DNA from: JAHFTY01 sp964584785
Lineage (GTDB): Bacteria > Acidobacteriota > Terriglobia > 20CM-2-55-15
DNA: 64,000 bases
Assembly (NCBI GenBank): GCA_964584785.1
Contig: CAZPBY010000008.1
Location: forward strand, 84,249-148,248
Direction: 5' to 3'
Part shown: in pieces, positions 1 through 7,500 of the stretch
Layout of the letters: the number at the start of each line of letters is the position of its first letter
Position numbering within the stretch: position 1 is the stretch's first letter
Notes under the pieces: generated by a model
The model's database searches: none
What the model was told of the DNA's origin: nothing
The model's input: the letters and a program-made list of their open reading frames with translations, nothing else
Made by a program: the position numbers and the translations under genes

Positions 1-242
1 ACCCGAGGCTTGCAGCGTTACACAACATTAAGGATAACGATTGGGTCATTGTCACGACGCGCCGGAGTGAAATGCGAGTTCGTGCAATGCTCGTACGCAC
101 TATTCGGCCAGATACTATTTTCATTCCATATCACTGGCCTGGCTCGAAAAGCGCAAACAGGCTGACGCATCGAACGGTCGATCCTCGTAGCAAGATTCCG
201 GAATATAAGGTATCCGCATGCAAAATCCACAGAGACGGCTAG
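1..242 (+). CDS. Molybdopterin oxidoreductase catalytic subunit, C-terminal fragment (5' end outside window)
   Basis: Reading from base 3, an open frame of 79 codons ends at the TAG at 240-242. It has the features of a molydopterin dinucleotide-binding C-terminal domain: NIKDNDWVIVTTRR, then IRPDTIFIPYHWPG, then SANRLTH, then DPRSKIPEYKVSACKI. In the family the HW and SANxLT motifs contact the second pterin guanine dinucleotide. The substrate cannot be told because the active-site domains lie upstream of base 1. The stop codon overlaps the start of the Fe-S subunit at 218 by 25 bases, so the two are translationally coupled subunits of one enzyme. The nearest families by these motifs are formate dehydrogenase, assimilatory nitrate reductase and related DMSO reductase superfamily enzymes. 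Confidence 0.85.
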   Translation, partial: PRLAALHNIKDNDWVIVTTRRSEMRVRAMLVRTIRPDTIFIPYHWPGSKSANRLTHRTVDPRSKIPEYKVSACKIHRDG

Positions 243-814
243 ATTACGGCTTCTTCGTTGATCCATCGCGCTGCATCGGCTGCGAGGCCTGCGTCAATGC
301 GTGCGCGGAGTGCGAAACCCATCGTGGTCACACGATGATCCATATGGATTTCATCGACAGGCGCAACACCATCGCGACCGCACCAACCGTGTGCATGCAT
401 TGCAATCGACCGACCTGTGCTGAAGCCTGCCCGGCCGACGCGATCAAACAAACAGAAGATGGGGTTGTGCAATCGTCGCTGAAGCCGCGCTGTATCGCGT
501 GCTCCAATTGCGTCTACGCGTGTCCTTTTGGCGTTCCGAAGATGAAGAGCGAACTGGAACAGATGATGAAGTGCGACATGTGCTACGACCGGACGTCAGC
601 CGGCAAGCGCCCGATGTGTGCAACCGTCTGTCCGAGTCAGGCGCTTGCCTATGTGCCCATCGACTACATTCGACAAACGCGGAGAGAAAAGCCGAACAAC
701 ATCTTCTTTTTTGGAAATGAACGGGTCACCACGAAAGTTTTCATGATGGTACCGTCGGCCGCCCATGAAATTAATGTCGATATCGCGGACTTCATGTGGG
801 AGCCCGAGCCATGA
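218..814 (+). CDS. Four-cluster ferredoxin-type electron-transfer subunit (DmsB/NrfC/FdhB-like)
   Basis: This 198-residue protein has the cysteine pattern of the iron-sulfur subunits that move electrons between a molybdenum active site and a membrane partner. Four [4Fe-4S] groups are visible: C19-C22-C25-C29 (CIGCEACVNAC), C59-C62-C67-C71 (CMHCNRPTCAEAC), C92-C95-C98-C102 (CIACSNCVYAC) and C119-C122-C134-C138. Length fits the family. There is no Tat or Sec signal of its own, so any export would be with the catalytic partner. It overlaps the catalytic subunit upstream by 25 bases, and its TGA overlaps the ATG of the Rieske gene (ATGA at 811-814). Its C-terminus, about 50 residues past the last cluster, probably contacts the Rieske or membrane subunit. 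Confidence 0.92.
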   Translation: MQNPQRRLDYGFFVDPSRCIGCEACVNACAECETHRGHTMIHMDFIDRRNTIATAPTVCMHCNRPTCAEACPADAIKQTEDGVVQSSLKPRCIACSNCVYACPFGVPKMKSELEQMMKCDMCYDRTSAGKRPMCATVCPSQALAYVPIDYIRQTRREKPNNIFFFGNERVTTKVFMMVPSAAHEINVDIADFMWEPEP

Positions 815-1311
815 ATAAGAAGTCCATCGAACAACAGCCGTTGTGGCGCGATGAGTTTGCCATCGAAGCCGCGACTGAAAAATACGTTGCGCGGCGGCAG
901 TTTGCCAAATTCCTGATCCTTACCAGCCTTGGGATGTTTATCGGGAACCTTTGGATTCTGGTGCGCAGCTGGTTTGCCGGTAAAGCCTCGCCCGCGCCGC
1001 AGCGTGTGGCGGGACTCAATGATATTGCGGTCGGAGAGGTGAAACTCTTTTCTTATCCCACAACAGAAGATCCTTGCATCATGTTGCGCCCGGCGCCCGA
1101 CACCATCGTCGCTTACAGCCAGAAGTGCACACACCTGTCATGTGCTGTTTACTTCGCTCAGGAGCGGAAACGCCTCGAGTGTCCATGCCACGAAGGATAC
1201 TTTTCTGTGGAAAATGGTTCCGTTTTGCAAGGCCCCCCGCCCCGTCCCCTCCCTCGGATCACCCTCAAACGCGAAGGACAAGACATCATTGCAACCGGAG
1301 TTGAAATATGA
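811..1311 (+). CDS. Membrane-anchored Rieske [2Fe-2S] protein
   Basis: 166 residues from the ATG that overlaps the preceding stop; an upstream in-frame GTG at 796 is less likely. One N-terminal membrane segment (about residues 34-57) is followed by a Rieske domain. Cluster ligands are C106-T-H108 and C124-P-C126-H127. C111 and C126 are placed as the disulfide pair found in bc1/b6f-type Rieske proteins, which suggests a fairly high-potential cluster. Rieske proteins pass single electrons between quinol and a high-potential acceptor. Next to a molybdoenzyme and a four-cluster ferredoxin subunit it probably connects the enzyme to the membrane electron chain. The direction of electron flow cannot be read from the sequence. 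The next gene starts in an ATGA overlap at 1308. Confidence 0.9.
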   Translation: MNKKSIEQQPLWRDEFAIEAATEKYVARRQFAKFLILTSLGMFIGNLWILVRSWFAGKASPAPQRVAGLNDIAVGEVKLFSYPTTEDPCIMLRPAPDTIVAYSQKCTHLSCAVYFAQERKRLECPCHEGYFSVENGSVLQGPPPRPLPRITLKREGQDIIATGVEI

Positions 1312-1544
1312 CCCGCCGCGGTGGCGCGACTGCGATTGACGGAGCGATCGCGCTGATTGCCATTTTACTGGTGATTCAGATGTGGCTGCTGACGGCAACG
1401 CTGGAATCCTACCTGGCAGGACACCCCGAGTCCATTCTACCGGCCGCCCTCATCTCAGGCATCCTCTTTGCCGCATGCAGCGGTCTCTTCCTGTTTATTC
1501 GCCGCATCGATGTCGAGGTGAGATCGACAGATACGCGCGATTGA
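1308..1544 (+). CDS. Small two-helix membrane protein of the molybdoenzyme operon
   Basis: 78 residues with two strong hydrophobic stretches (about residues 11-32 and 44-65) separated by a short polar loop, and a charged C-terminus. The start overlaps the Rieske stop (ATGA). No cofactor ligands are visible: no conserved His pairs for heme and no Cys. By position it is the last gene of the operon and could be a membrane anchor or assembly subunit. I do not recognise a named family with certainty; small proteins of this type often sit at the end of such molybdopterin/Rieske clusters. After it the strand changes and a tRNA-associated island begins. Confidence 0.75.
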   Translation: MTRRGGATAIDGAIALIAILLVIQMWLLTATLESYLAGHPESILPAALISGILFAACSGLFLFIRRIDVEVRSTDTRD

Positions 1545-1596
1545 AGGCCGCTTTTTCGCGTCAATGCTCTTTTCTGTTTCGAAGCGTGAGTAATGA

Positions 1597-1682
1597 TGCC
1601 CGGGACGGGGGTCGAACCCGTACGCCCAGTGAAGGGCTCCGGATTTTAAGTCCGGTGCGTCTGCCAGTTTCGCCACCCAGGC
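1597..1682 (-). tRNA. tRNA-Leu (anticodon TAA)
   Basis: An 86-nt class II tRNA on the minus strand. The 5' acceptor strand GCCTGGG pairs with CCCGGGC at the 3' end, with one G-U type pair, and A is the discriminator. The D-arm contains GGCAGACGC, the anticodon loop reads CTTAAAA (anticodon TAA), a long variable arm follows, and the T-arm reads GGGTTCGACCCC. No CCA is encoded. The 5' end lies only 10 bases beyond the stop codon of the integrase gene on the same strand. The 5' half is duplicated at 14350-14393. The D-arm here has GCGAAAC where the distal copy has the more usual GCGGAAC, suggesting this 5' half came with the element. Confidence 0.95.
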
Positions 1683-1684
1683 GA
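1641..1684 (-). repeat. att site, tRNA-proximal copy (direct repeat of 44 bp)
   Basis: This 44-bp stretch runs from the 3' side of the anticodon stem to just outside the 5' end of tRNA-Leu. It matches 14350-14393 at 43 of 44 positions in the same orientation. The integrase gene begins immediately beside it. Identity starts and stops sharply on both sides, as expected for the two ends of a site-specific integration. Confidence 0.88.
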
Positions 1685-1692
1685 TTTTATTT

Positions 1693-2859
1693 TCAATGAA
1701 TTACCGAGACAGTTGATTTTACCTGTTCCCCGTTGCCAGTCTGTTGCCAATTTACAGCGGTCATTTCCTGGTCCTCCAGCCTCTGCGCTTCGATGACTAA
1801 CTTCGACGCATGACTATTCACAAATTTAACGTAACGCTCCGTCGTCGCGATGTGGCGGTGACCCAGCAAGCCCTGAACGCTTCGGATGTCGACGTCCCGC
1901 ATGATCCACTGCGTTGCACGAAAATGCCGAAAGTCGTGAAACCCAACCCACTGCAGACCTGCCTTGCGGCGCCCCTCAAAGAATGAATGGCGCGGGTCGC
2001 GTACCCGCTGTTTGGTATCGGGCCAGACAAACACGTATGGACAGTCCCCGACTTGCGGCACTTTCGCCAGCAACTGCAGCGCAAAATCCGAAAGAGGAAC
2101 TTGCCGCGTGCGGCCACTTTTCGAAGCCGCGACCGTGAGAACACGACGCTCGCAGTCAACGAAATCCCATTTCAGATTGAGGCCCTCCGCTTTTCGTAAG
2201 CCGGTTTCACCCAGCAATCCGACATAGCAACCGATTATCAAGTTCTCATCCATGACCCTCTCAACGAGACTGCGCTCGTCTTGAAGTGTCATAACCCGGA
2301 GAGGTTTTTCCTCTTCCGGAAGTCGACCGTATCTGGCCATCGGATGCGGCGGTGGAATCAATTTTTTCTTTAGTGCAAACGTCATCATATGACTCAATAC
2401 CGCCAGTGCCCGATTGATCGTCGCCTTTCGAATTGGCTTACCCATTCTGGGGTTAATCGCTTTGGCCCGCTCCTTCTCGAAATACGCTGCGTGAGCACTG
2501 GTGAACTCACGCAACCTCACACTTCTGAGAATCTCCTTGATGACCTTTAATCGCTCTTCCTTGAAATCAGGACACCGATTGCGAACCTTGCAATATTCTT
2601 CAAGGTAGACATCGGCAAATTGGTTAATTGTGTGATCCTGTTCCGGTTCCGGGTCCAACTCCTTTCTGAGTTCATTCCACGTGCCGCTGACAATGGCACC
2701 GTTTATTCTCGCCAAAAGATCCCGCGCCAACGTGAGATTCGCGGATCTGCGCCGGAATCTCTCGCCGTCAGGCCATTGGATGGAAACGACGGTGTGAACT
2801 CTGCCATTTCGTTTATCTGTCTCTTTGAAAATGTTCTTTTCGTTCTTGCGTTGACTCAC
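1693..2859 (-). CDS. int: Tyrosine recombinase / integrase of the tRNA-Leu island
   Basis: 388 residues. An N-terminal SAM-like core-binding domain covers about residues 75-170 and a catalytic domain about 185-350. Catalytic residues are visible: R222 (GETGLRKAE), K247, H308-x-x-R311 (FHDFRHF), H334 (LLGHRHIATT) and the nucleophile Y343 (ERYVKF). All are intact, so the enzyme could be active. It overlaps the upstream excisionase-like gene by 4 bases (2856-2859). Its stop codon is 10 bases from the tRNA-Leu 5' end, so transcripts of this gene run straight into the tRNA. It presumably catalyses recombination between the 44-bp att sites. Confidence 0.93.
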   Translation of the reverse strand: MSQRKNEKNIFKETDKRNGRVHTVVSIQWPDGERFRRRSANLTLARDLLARINGAIVSGTWNELRKELDPEPEQDHTINQFADVYLEEYCKVRNRCPDFKEERLKVIKEILRSVRLREFTSAHAAYFEKERAKAINPRMGKPIRKATINRALAVLSHMMTFALKKKLIPPPHPMARYGRLPEEEKPLRVMTLQDERSLVERVMDENLIIGCYVGLLGETGLRKAEGLNLKWDFVDCERRVLTVAASKSGRTRQVPLSDFALQLLAKVPQVGDCPYVFVWPDTKQRVRDPRHSFFEGRRKAGLQWVGFHDFRHFRATQWIMRDVDIRSVQGLLGHRHIATTERYVKFVNSHASKLVIEAQRLEDQEMTAVNWQQTGNGEQVKSTVSVIH

Positions 2860-3323
2860 GATACCTCCTCAACGCGACCGGCGCGGGCTGTATCGCTGGT
2901 GCTGCGATGATTCCACAACGGGAGGTCGTCAATCAATCTGTTCAAATCTTCAAGTTTGAATGCGCGGTGCCCGTTGATGAAACGGTAGACCGGAATCTGC
3001 TCAAGATCCGCGTATTTGCGCAGCGTATCGTCAGAAATGCCAAGGTACTTGGCCGCAGCCGCAACACCGAACAGTCGTTTATTCGGCACAGTCTGAATCT
3101 GAACGTTGCGAATCACGCGAGAACCCAAGTTCTCGACGGGTTCGGAGGTTACGGCGGCCTGTTGTGGCTGATCGACTACAGCTTTTCGCTGTCGCTGCCG
3201 AGAGGGAACGGTTCTGAGGGAAGCCGCTTGCGGCTCGTTTTTTGACTGAGGTTCTAACACAATCATCATCCTTGCTTCAGAAATTCTGGGGACTGGCGTC
3301 ATTCGGAATTGCGCCGTCGTCAA
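2856..3323 (-). CDS. Excisionase-like DNA-binding protein (MerR-type HTH)
   Basis: 155 residues in the frame used. About 85 N-terminal residues are polar and low in recognisable structure. The C-terminal part (about 92-145) is a MerR/excisionase helix-turn-helix: FGVAAAAKYLGISDDTLRKY, then IPVYRFINGHRAFKLEDLNR. This domain is typical of Xis proteins that bind att-site arms and bias the integrase toward excision. The first codon in the open frame is TTG; an internal ATG near 3264 is a plausible alternative start. The stop overlaps the integrase start (ATGA), so the two are one transcription unit. Confidence 0.75.
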   Translation of the reverse strand: MTTAQFRMTPVPRISEARMMIVLEPQSKNEPQAASLRTVPSRQRQRKAVVDQPQQAAVTSEPVENLGSRVIRNVQIQTVPNKRLFGVAAAAKYLGISDDTLRKYADLEQIPVYRFINGHRAFKLEDLNRLIDDLPLWNHRSTSDTARAGRVEEVS

Positions 3324-3470
3324 AATCTGTTCTGCGTGCGAGTTCAGTTGCGGGTTTACAGATTCCGGTGCTGTATGGAGAACCGGGACCTGAAAAGCCG
3401 CTCGACATTTTGGGCGGGTTGCGGACTGCGAGCGGGATGCAATGTTTCCTGTTTGCCCGCCTGTGTTCGC

Positions 3471-3587
3471 TTAGGCGTTCAGCAGTTCGCGCAGCCGCCA
3501 GGTATGGATCATGACTTCCGGTGACAATCGCTTTCGCGAGCCATTTTTCTCAGTTTCAAGCATGGTCTCCAACATTGGAAGACGCAT
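3471..3587 (-). CDS. Possible very small ORF between wHTH gene and xis
   Basis: A 38-codon frame on the minus strand (MRLPMLETMLETEKNGSR onward, ending in RLRELLNA) lies between the winged-helix gene and the excisionase gene, in the same direction as both. It is short, has no recognisable domain and only a weak ribosome-binding site. It is listed because the rest of the 3324-3617 gap shows nothing else. Confidence 0.2.
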   Translation of the reverse strand: MRLPMLETMLETEKNGSRKRLSPEVMIHTWRLRELLNA

Positions 3588-3617
3588 GATCGGCGTATTT
3601 CGAGGGTTTAGGTTGAG

Positions 3618-3839
3618 CTATATGTTCAAACGGTACGTGCCGCGAGTACTTCCCGGAACGACCAGTGTTCCCCACGCTGCACTACCGCGAAAGGAGTCCT
3701 TCAGTTTGCTGTTTGGAGTACCGAGCATCTTCATGATTTCCCGGTGAGATACTTCAGGTGTCCCGTTTTGAAGGGCGCGATAAAGAATCTCAACTACTCG
3801 CGCCTGCCTCTCAGTCAGGTGATAACCGGCACCTGACAC
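3618..3839 (-). CDS. Small winged-helix-like protein
   Basis: 73 residues. The pattern LTERQARVVEILYRAL, VSHREIMKML, GTLVVPGSTRGTYRLN resembles a helix-turn-helix with a beta wing, as in LexA-like N-terminal domains and small island repressors: helix 1, a short insertion, the S-H-R-E-I recognition-type helix, then a wing. It lies next to a palindrome- and repeat-rich control region (3890-4050), in the direction of xis and int. Regulation of the island recombination genes is therefore plausible. This is inference; no close family is recognised. Confidence 0.6.
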   Translation of the reverse strand: MSGAGYHLTERQARVVEILYRALQNGTPEVSHREIMKMLGTPNSKLKDSFRGSAAWGTLVVPGSTRGTYRLNI

Positions 3840-3916
3840 GTTGAGCCTACGAAAATCAGGCGAATGCCGAAAGTGCCGATTGACGGGCCTTCATCGTTGT
3901 TCTTGCTCATAATCAC

Positions 3917-3936
3917 TATTTAGCGCGGTAAATAGT
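3917..3936. promoter_or_regulatory. Palindromic operator-like site with related motifs
   Basis: CTATTTA-GCGCGG-TAAATAG is a perfect 7-bp inverted repeat around a 6-bp GC core. Related sequences containing CGCGG followed by a TAGTT end recur near 3955-3966 and 3982-3998. This places three similar sites within 80 bp just upstream of the leftward wHTH/xis/int genes. Such spacing is typical of repressor operators in integrative elements. Confidence 0.5.
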
Positions 3937-4007
3937 TCACAATGAAGGTACAAACGCGGTATAGTTAAGTGCAACGCTTGTTAGCGCGGGCTATAGTTTG
4001 GAAGTAC

Positions 4008-4043
4008 GCGAAACGTTACGAGAGACGTTACGCGAACCGTTAC
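4008..4043 (+). repeat. Three 12-bp tandem iterons
   Basis: GCGAAACGTTAC, GAGAGACGTTAC and GCGAACCGTTAC follow one another with no gap. They lie in a 520-bp stretch (3840-4359) without a clear gene. Possible roles are binding sites for a replication initiator, excisionase or repressor of the island. The rest of the stretch (4044-4359) is fairly AT-rich compared with the flanks and shows no other structure that I can support. Confidence 0.6.
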
Positions 4044-4359
4044 TATCCTAATATAACGGTCACACTCAGTGTTAAATCGTCTGTCACACCTACTCAATAG
4101 TGCGCCATCCCATCGTCTCACTACTGCAAAGCCGGTCGCGATAGTATCCGAGATGTAACACCTTTTGCACGCATACTGCTACGGATAGCTCATGTTCACT
4201 GTGCAGGACGATCTGTCACATTACGGCTCGCCCGATTGATTACCTTAGAACCTACGCGGCTGCTACGCCGATCTTACCCGTGCAGACTGTTATGGCCGGT
4301 GGAATGATAGAAGCCCACAAGAACCGAGAGGGTTCGAGCATAACTTTATAGGAGAAACA

Positions 4360-4515
4360 GTGATTCACAACAATAACGAGAAGAAGCGACCGCATCAAGG
4401 TTCACAAGGGGGTGGAAACGAACGAAGCCCTAAAGGGCGGTGGACTGCTCGTCAGCCCACCATGAACGAACCCGCGAATGTCCCGCTGACTTTATTCTGT
4501 CTTGCGACGTTTTGA
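4360..4515 (+). CDS. Possible small basic protein
   Basis: A 51-codon frame opens with GTG at 4360, preceded at good spacing by TAGGAGAAACA, a strong Shine-Dalgarno. The product starts VIHNNNEKKRPHQGSQ and is rich in Asn, Gly, Lys and Arg, then ends with a hydrophobic LTLFCLATF. No family is recognised. The ribosome-binding site is the main reason to list it. Confidence 0.3.
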   Translation: MIHNNNEKKRPHQGSQGGGNERSPKGRWTARQPTMNEPANVPLTLFCLATF

Positions 4516-4562
4516 TGATCATGGGGCATAGGTAAGTGCTTCGGGAGGGGACGGGCACAAAT

Positions 4563-4580
4563 CCTTTTTGGGTCCCATCT
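4563..4580 (+). repeat. 18-bp direct repeat, copy 1
   Basis: CCTTTTTGGGTCCCATCT recurs exactly at 5624-5641 in the same orientation. Both copies are preceded by a similar GGGCA(C/T)AA sequence. The two copies bracket a block of three small genes (4665-5588) of unknown function. Confidence 0.6.
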
Positions 4581-4664
4581 CACGCGAATAGGAGAGCCTC
4601 ATGTGCGGGCGGCTTAAACTATAAAACGAACGGACTCAACGCCACGATTGTGAGTTGTTAATTA

Positions 4665-4973
4665 CTACTGAGATTTCTCCTGCATCTGTGACCGGACCGT
4701 CGCAACGAGTTTCTCCGCCATTTCTAATGTCTCATCCCGCGATAAGTCGAGCCAGAAGTCACTGCCGCGCGTTCCGCTGGCGTCTCGAATTTGCCCCAAG
4801 AACACTCGCACGCCGCCTTCATATCTGGCGTTCCTGACATTAATTGTTTGCAAGCCATTATCGTTTACTTCGATTTTGGTTTCATTGAATGGTTGGACAT
4901 CGATTTCTTCGTGCGATACTTTCCAATCATTAGTCTTAGCCCAGTAGTCTCGACCCAAACGCCTTAGACGCAT
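4665..4973 (-). CDS. Hypothetical protein in island cassette block
   Basis: 102 residues, soluble, mixed alpha/beta in character: basic N-terminus (MRLRRLGRDYWAK), a beta-rich centre (TKIEVNDNGLQTINVRNARY, then VRVFLGQI), and an acidic helical end (ETLEMAEKLVATVRSQM). The composition and codon use look like a real protein rather than a shadow, and no better frame overlaps it. No family or function recognised. It is the only gene in the small block read leftward, and is flanked by the 18-bp direct repeats. Confidence 0.55.
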   Translation of the reverse strand: MRLRRLGRDYWAKTNDWKVSHEEIDVQPFNETKIEVNDNGLQTINVRNARYEGGVRVFLGQIRDASGTRGSDFWLDLSRDETLEMAEKLVATVRSQMQEKSQ

Positions 4974-5082
4974 TAAAACTCTCCCTGTGCGTGGATTCTG
5001 CTGGATAGCGGACTACGATTTTATCGTGAGTCGATGCTTAAATCTGCTCCTTCACTCACGATTCGATTCACAATGGCGACGT

Positions 5083-5274
5083 ATGGAAAATGAAATTACC
5101 GTTCGATGGGGGCCTTGTTGCTTTTGCGGAAAGGACATCGATGACACCGAGCATGATCCGTGTCGAGTGCAGGTAACGACGATCAAGGGGAAATGGCAGG
5201 TGTGGTCTTGTCATGCGCAGTGTTTTCGAGAACGTCTCATCCCCGATCCAATTTTGGAACCGGCGCATTTCTAA
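5083..5274 (+). CDS. Small zinc-ribbon-like protein
   Basis: 63 residues from the ATG at 5083. The upstream part of the open frame (from 4987) has poor coding character, so the internal start is chosen. It contains CCFCGK near the N-terminus and SCHAQCFRERL near the C-terminus, a CxxC...CxxxC layout that could bind one zinc ion as a treble clef or short ribbon. The spacing of about 35 residues between the pairs includes a further Cys in DPCRV. Function unknown. Such tiny zinc-finger proteins are frequent accessory-region genes. The stop is 35 bases before the next gene. Confidence 0.6.
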   Translation: MENEITVRWGPCCFCGKDIDDTEHDPCRVQVTTIKGKWQVWSCHAQCFRERLIPDPILEPAHF

Positions 5275-5309
5275 TTCGAGGCACCAGGGTGGTGGGGGGC
5301 CCCTACGAC

Positions 5310-5588
5310 ATGAAAACAATCGAACGGTTTCTCAGTGTCGCGGCGACCGCTTGGTGTATTGGGTTCTTTTTCCTGCCCAAAAAGATTGTCGGGGTGACAG
5401 GCATGGGCTTGTTCTTCGCAGTTGGGCTTTGGAGTTTGTTGTACCCGCAGGGGCTGTTAGGCTGGGCAAGCACGGCCCATCATGAAATAGACCCGTCTGA
5501 CCCAACGTTGTGGTGGGTGCCAAGAGTTATTGGCGTGTGTTTCATTATTATTTCTGCCTTGGGTTTCACGATGATGGCGAGCAGTTAA
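5310..5588 (+). CDS. Small three-helix membrane protein
   Basis: 92 residues from the ATG at 5310 (MKTIERFLSVAATAWCIGFF). Hydrophobic segments at about residues 6-22, 28-50 and 70-90 predict three membrane helices. A polar loop HHEIDPSDPTLWWVPR lies between the second and third. No catalytic or transport motif is visible and no family is recognised. It follows the zinc-ribbon-like gene closely and may share its transcript. Confidence 0.6.
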   Translation: MKTIERFLSVAATAWCIGFFFLPKKIVGVTGMGLFFAVGLWSLLYPQGLLGWASTAHHEIDPSDPTLWWVPRVIGVCFIIISALGFTMMASS

Positions 5589-5623
5589 GTCCGGCGGCAC
5601 CGCCGGGGTAGGGGGCATAATCT

Positions 5624-5641
5624 CCTTTTTGGGTCCCATCT
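5624..5641 (+). repeat. 18-bp direct repeat, copy 2
   Basis: Exact second copy of the repeat at 4563-4580, 36 bases after the stop of the small membrane-protein gene. A G+C-rich palindrome, GGCGGCACCGCC, lies just before it (5593-5604). Together the two copies suggest a cassette-like unit of about 1.06 kb. Confidence 0.6.
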
Positions 5642-5834
5642 ATTGCGGCTTCGGTTTCCTTTAACGAAGATGTCCAAAAGTTTCGCAATGGAACGATAAA
5701 ACTCCAGAGAGTAAATGCTATGTTTCGGCATTCAAACCGCTGGAATTTGCGCGTAACTTTTTGGAACAGTTGCTGCAAGGGCGTGCTATTTTGACGCCCA
5801 CAACACTTTCAGGAGTTTTTGTGGGGATACAGGA

Positions 5835-6281
5835 ATGAGCGCGAAAACCGTTACGGCCTACTTCATGCTGGTGCCTGTCATAGCGTTGGCTATTGTTGGA
5901 CTCGTGCTTTGGCGGTTCGTTGGCCAGGCTGCCAACAGCCCTGTGACGGCGACGCTGATCGGCGTTTCTATCGGTGCGTTGGTCGCGGTGATAGGTTCGA
6001 GTATAACCGCGCTTGCGTCTGTATGGCAGCGACGGCGGGAAGATGAGCAGAGGGAAATAGCGGAGGCCGCCAAGCAAGCGGCTGAACTCACCCGATTATA
6101 TTGCGATCTGAAGAAGATGGAGACAAACCCGGAACTGCTGTCACCAATCAAAATCTATCGAGAAGTGTACCGAGCACTTCTGCAGCTGCATCGCAGCAAC
6201 GAGTGGCCGGTGACCATCGAAGAACTCGGATTATTGAACAGAATTGGAAATTGGGGGCAACTACGGCATGAGCAGCGGTGA
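5835..6281 (+). CDS. Membrane protein with coiled cytoplasmic tail, function unknown
   Basis: 148 residues. Two membrane helices (about 8-28 and 36-62) are followed by a charged helical stretch (WQRRREDEQREIAEAAKQAAEL) likely to form a coiled coil. A short conserved-looking tail follows (YREVYRALLQLHRSNEWP and IEELGLLNRIGN). The layout, a membrane anchor plus a small cytoplasmic helical domain, resembles accessory membrane proteins of islands but no family is recognised. A further ATG frame at 6268-6438 overlaps its end but has no supporting features. Confidence 0.55.
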   Translation: MSAKTVTAYFMLVPVIALAIVGLVLWRFVGQAANSPVTATLIGVSIGALVAVIGSSITALASVWQRRREDEQREIAEAAKQAAELTRLYCDLKKMETNPELLSPIKIYREVYRALLQLHRSNEWPVTIEELGLLNRIGNWGQLRHEQR

Positions 6282-6503
6282 TCGTGTTGTTTTTCGCGGT
6301 CAACCTGAACACAGTGAGTCACACTTCACGCGGTGTGACAGCACTTTGACGAGTATCGACGGGGTGTTGCTTTGGTGCATGCATAAAACGTGCGGGGGCA
6401 ACGAAATGCGCGATGTGCTATGGCTGTGCTTCGGCTAAAACGGCTTGGAGGAGTTAGCTGTTCAGTTACGGTTGCGCCCTCGCAACAAGTTGCAAGTATT
6501 TGG

Positions 6504-7283
6504 CTATTTGTATCCGGGTACACCGGCTCCCTTGAGGAAAGCATTTATCCTTTCACCGGGAACGACGGCAATTATCCCACTCGGCAACCTGGCATCGCCG
6601 ACAGTCAGCTTTGAACTTACAATCCCCACAGGTTGACCTCCGTTACGCACAAAAACAGGTGATCCGCTCGTGCCATCAATAGCTGTCGTTTCCAAGTACA
6701 ACATGTTATCAACACCCGACAGCCTCTCAACATTACTTACTTTACCGTTGCGGAGAAACTGCATGAATGCAGCCGGAGTAAACAGATACGCCCATATGAT
6801 TACATCTGTCCCTTCAGTGATTAATGAACTGTCGACAAATGGTCCAGTAATCCAAGGCGTTTGTTCTGGTGGCTTGACTTTGATCAAAGCGAGGTCGGAC
6901 TTTTCATCTCGCGCCACGACAACCGCCTCCGTTCCAATCCCATTGTTCGTCCATCCCCCGACGAAATAAGATTCCTCCTCAGTTACAACATGATTAGCGG
7001 TGAGGATGAGGCCATCGTTTGTGACGAAGCAGCCTGCCCCCCATTTCAAGTATGGGTGGCGGTTCCCTGCCTGGTCAGTAAAGATGGGACCTGACCACGA
7101 TTCGTTCGCCTTTAGTTGTCTCGTGCCAACTATTAGCCGGTTAACGCCCCTGTAAACGCGCAGATCGGTTTGGGCAAGACCAGCGGTGACAGAAGCAGAC
7201 TCAGCGGCCAGTAGAAGCAAGAATGCTGCGGTAACGCCACGACACATTAACTGAGAAAAAGTGACAACTCGTTGGATCTTCAC
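6504..7283 (-). CDS. Secreted trypsin-like serine protease
   Basis: 259 residues with an N-terminal signal sequence (residues about 15-37, ending in AGLAQ). The chymotrypsin-fold triad is visible: H98 in LILTANHVV, D130 in KSDLALIKV and S206 in DGTSGSPV. Without a PDZ domain it is shorter than HtrA/DegP and fits the family of single-domain trypsin-like peptidases. The intact triad and export signal imply an active periplasmic or extracellular protease. It sits alone in the island, reads leftward, and ends 218 bp from the RIT-type element. The second trypsin-like protein of the island (13200-14000) differs in lacking a signal peptide. Confidence 0.85.
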   Translation of the reverse strand: MKIQRVVTFSQLMCRGVTAAFLLLLAAESASVTAGLAQTDLRVYRGVNRLIVGTRQLKANESWSGPIFTDQAGNRHPYLKWGAGCFVTNDGLILTANHVVTEEESYFVGGWTNNGIGTEAVVVARDEKSDLALIKVKPPEQTPWITGPFVDSSLITEGTDVIIWAYLFTPAAFMQFLRNGKVSNVERLSGVDNMLYLETTAIDGTSGSPVFVRNGGQPVGIVSSKLTVGDARLPSGIIAVVPGERINAFLKGAGVPGYK

Positions 7284-7500
7284 CAGAAAATCATGCCTTC
7301 GGGTTCGGCCTAGACTGGTCCATGAAATGCTACACGCCAGGCAGACGATCCTCCTTCAAGAACACCGTCCGCGCTCCGGAAACATTCCGCCACGTCAGCC
7401 CGAGGCTTCGGAACGACGCGAACGTGTTTCCATTGCGGGACAGGAGGCGACCTGGACCGTTCTCGATTCAGGCGAAGGCTCGGAAGCCATCCAGTTTTAA

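Noticed and set aside
4008..4043. Possible CRISPR-like repeats
   Set aside because: The 12-bp units are contiguous with no spacers, and there are no cas genes; they are iterons.
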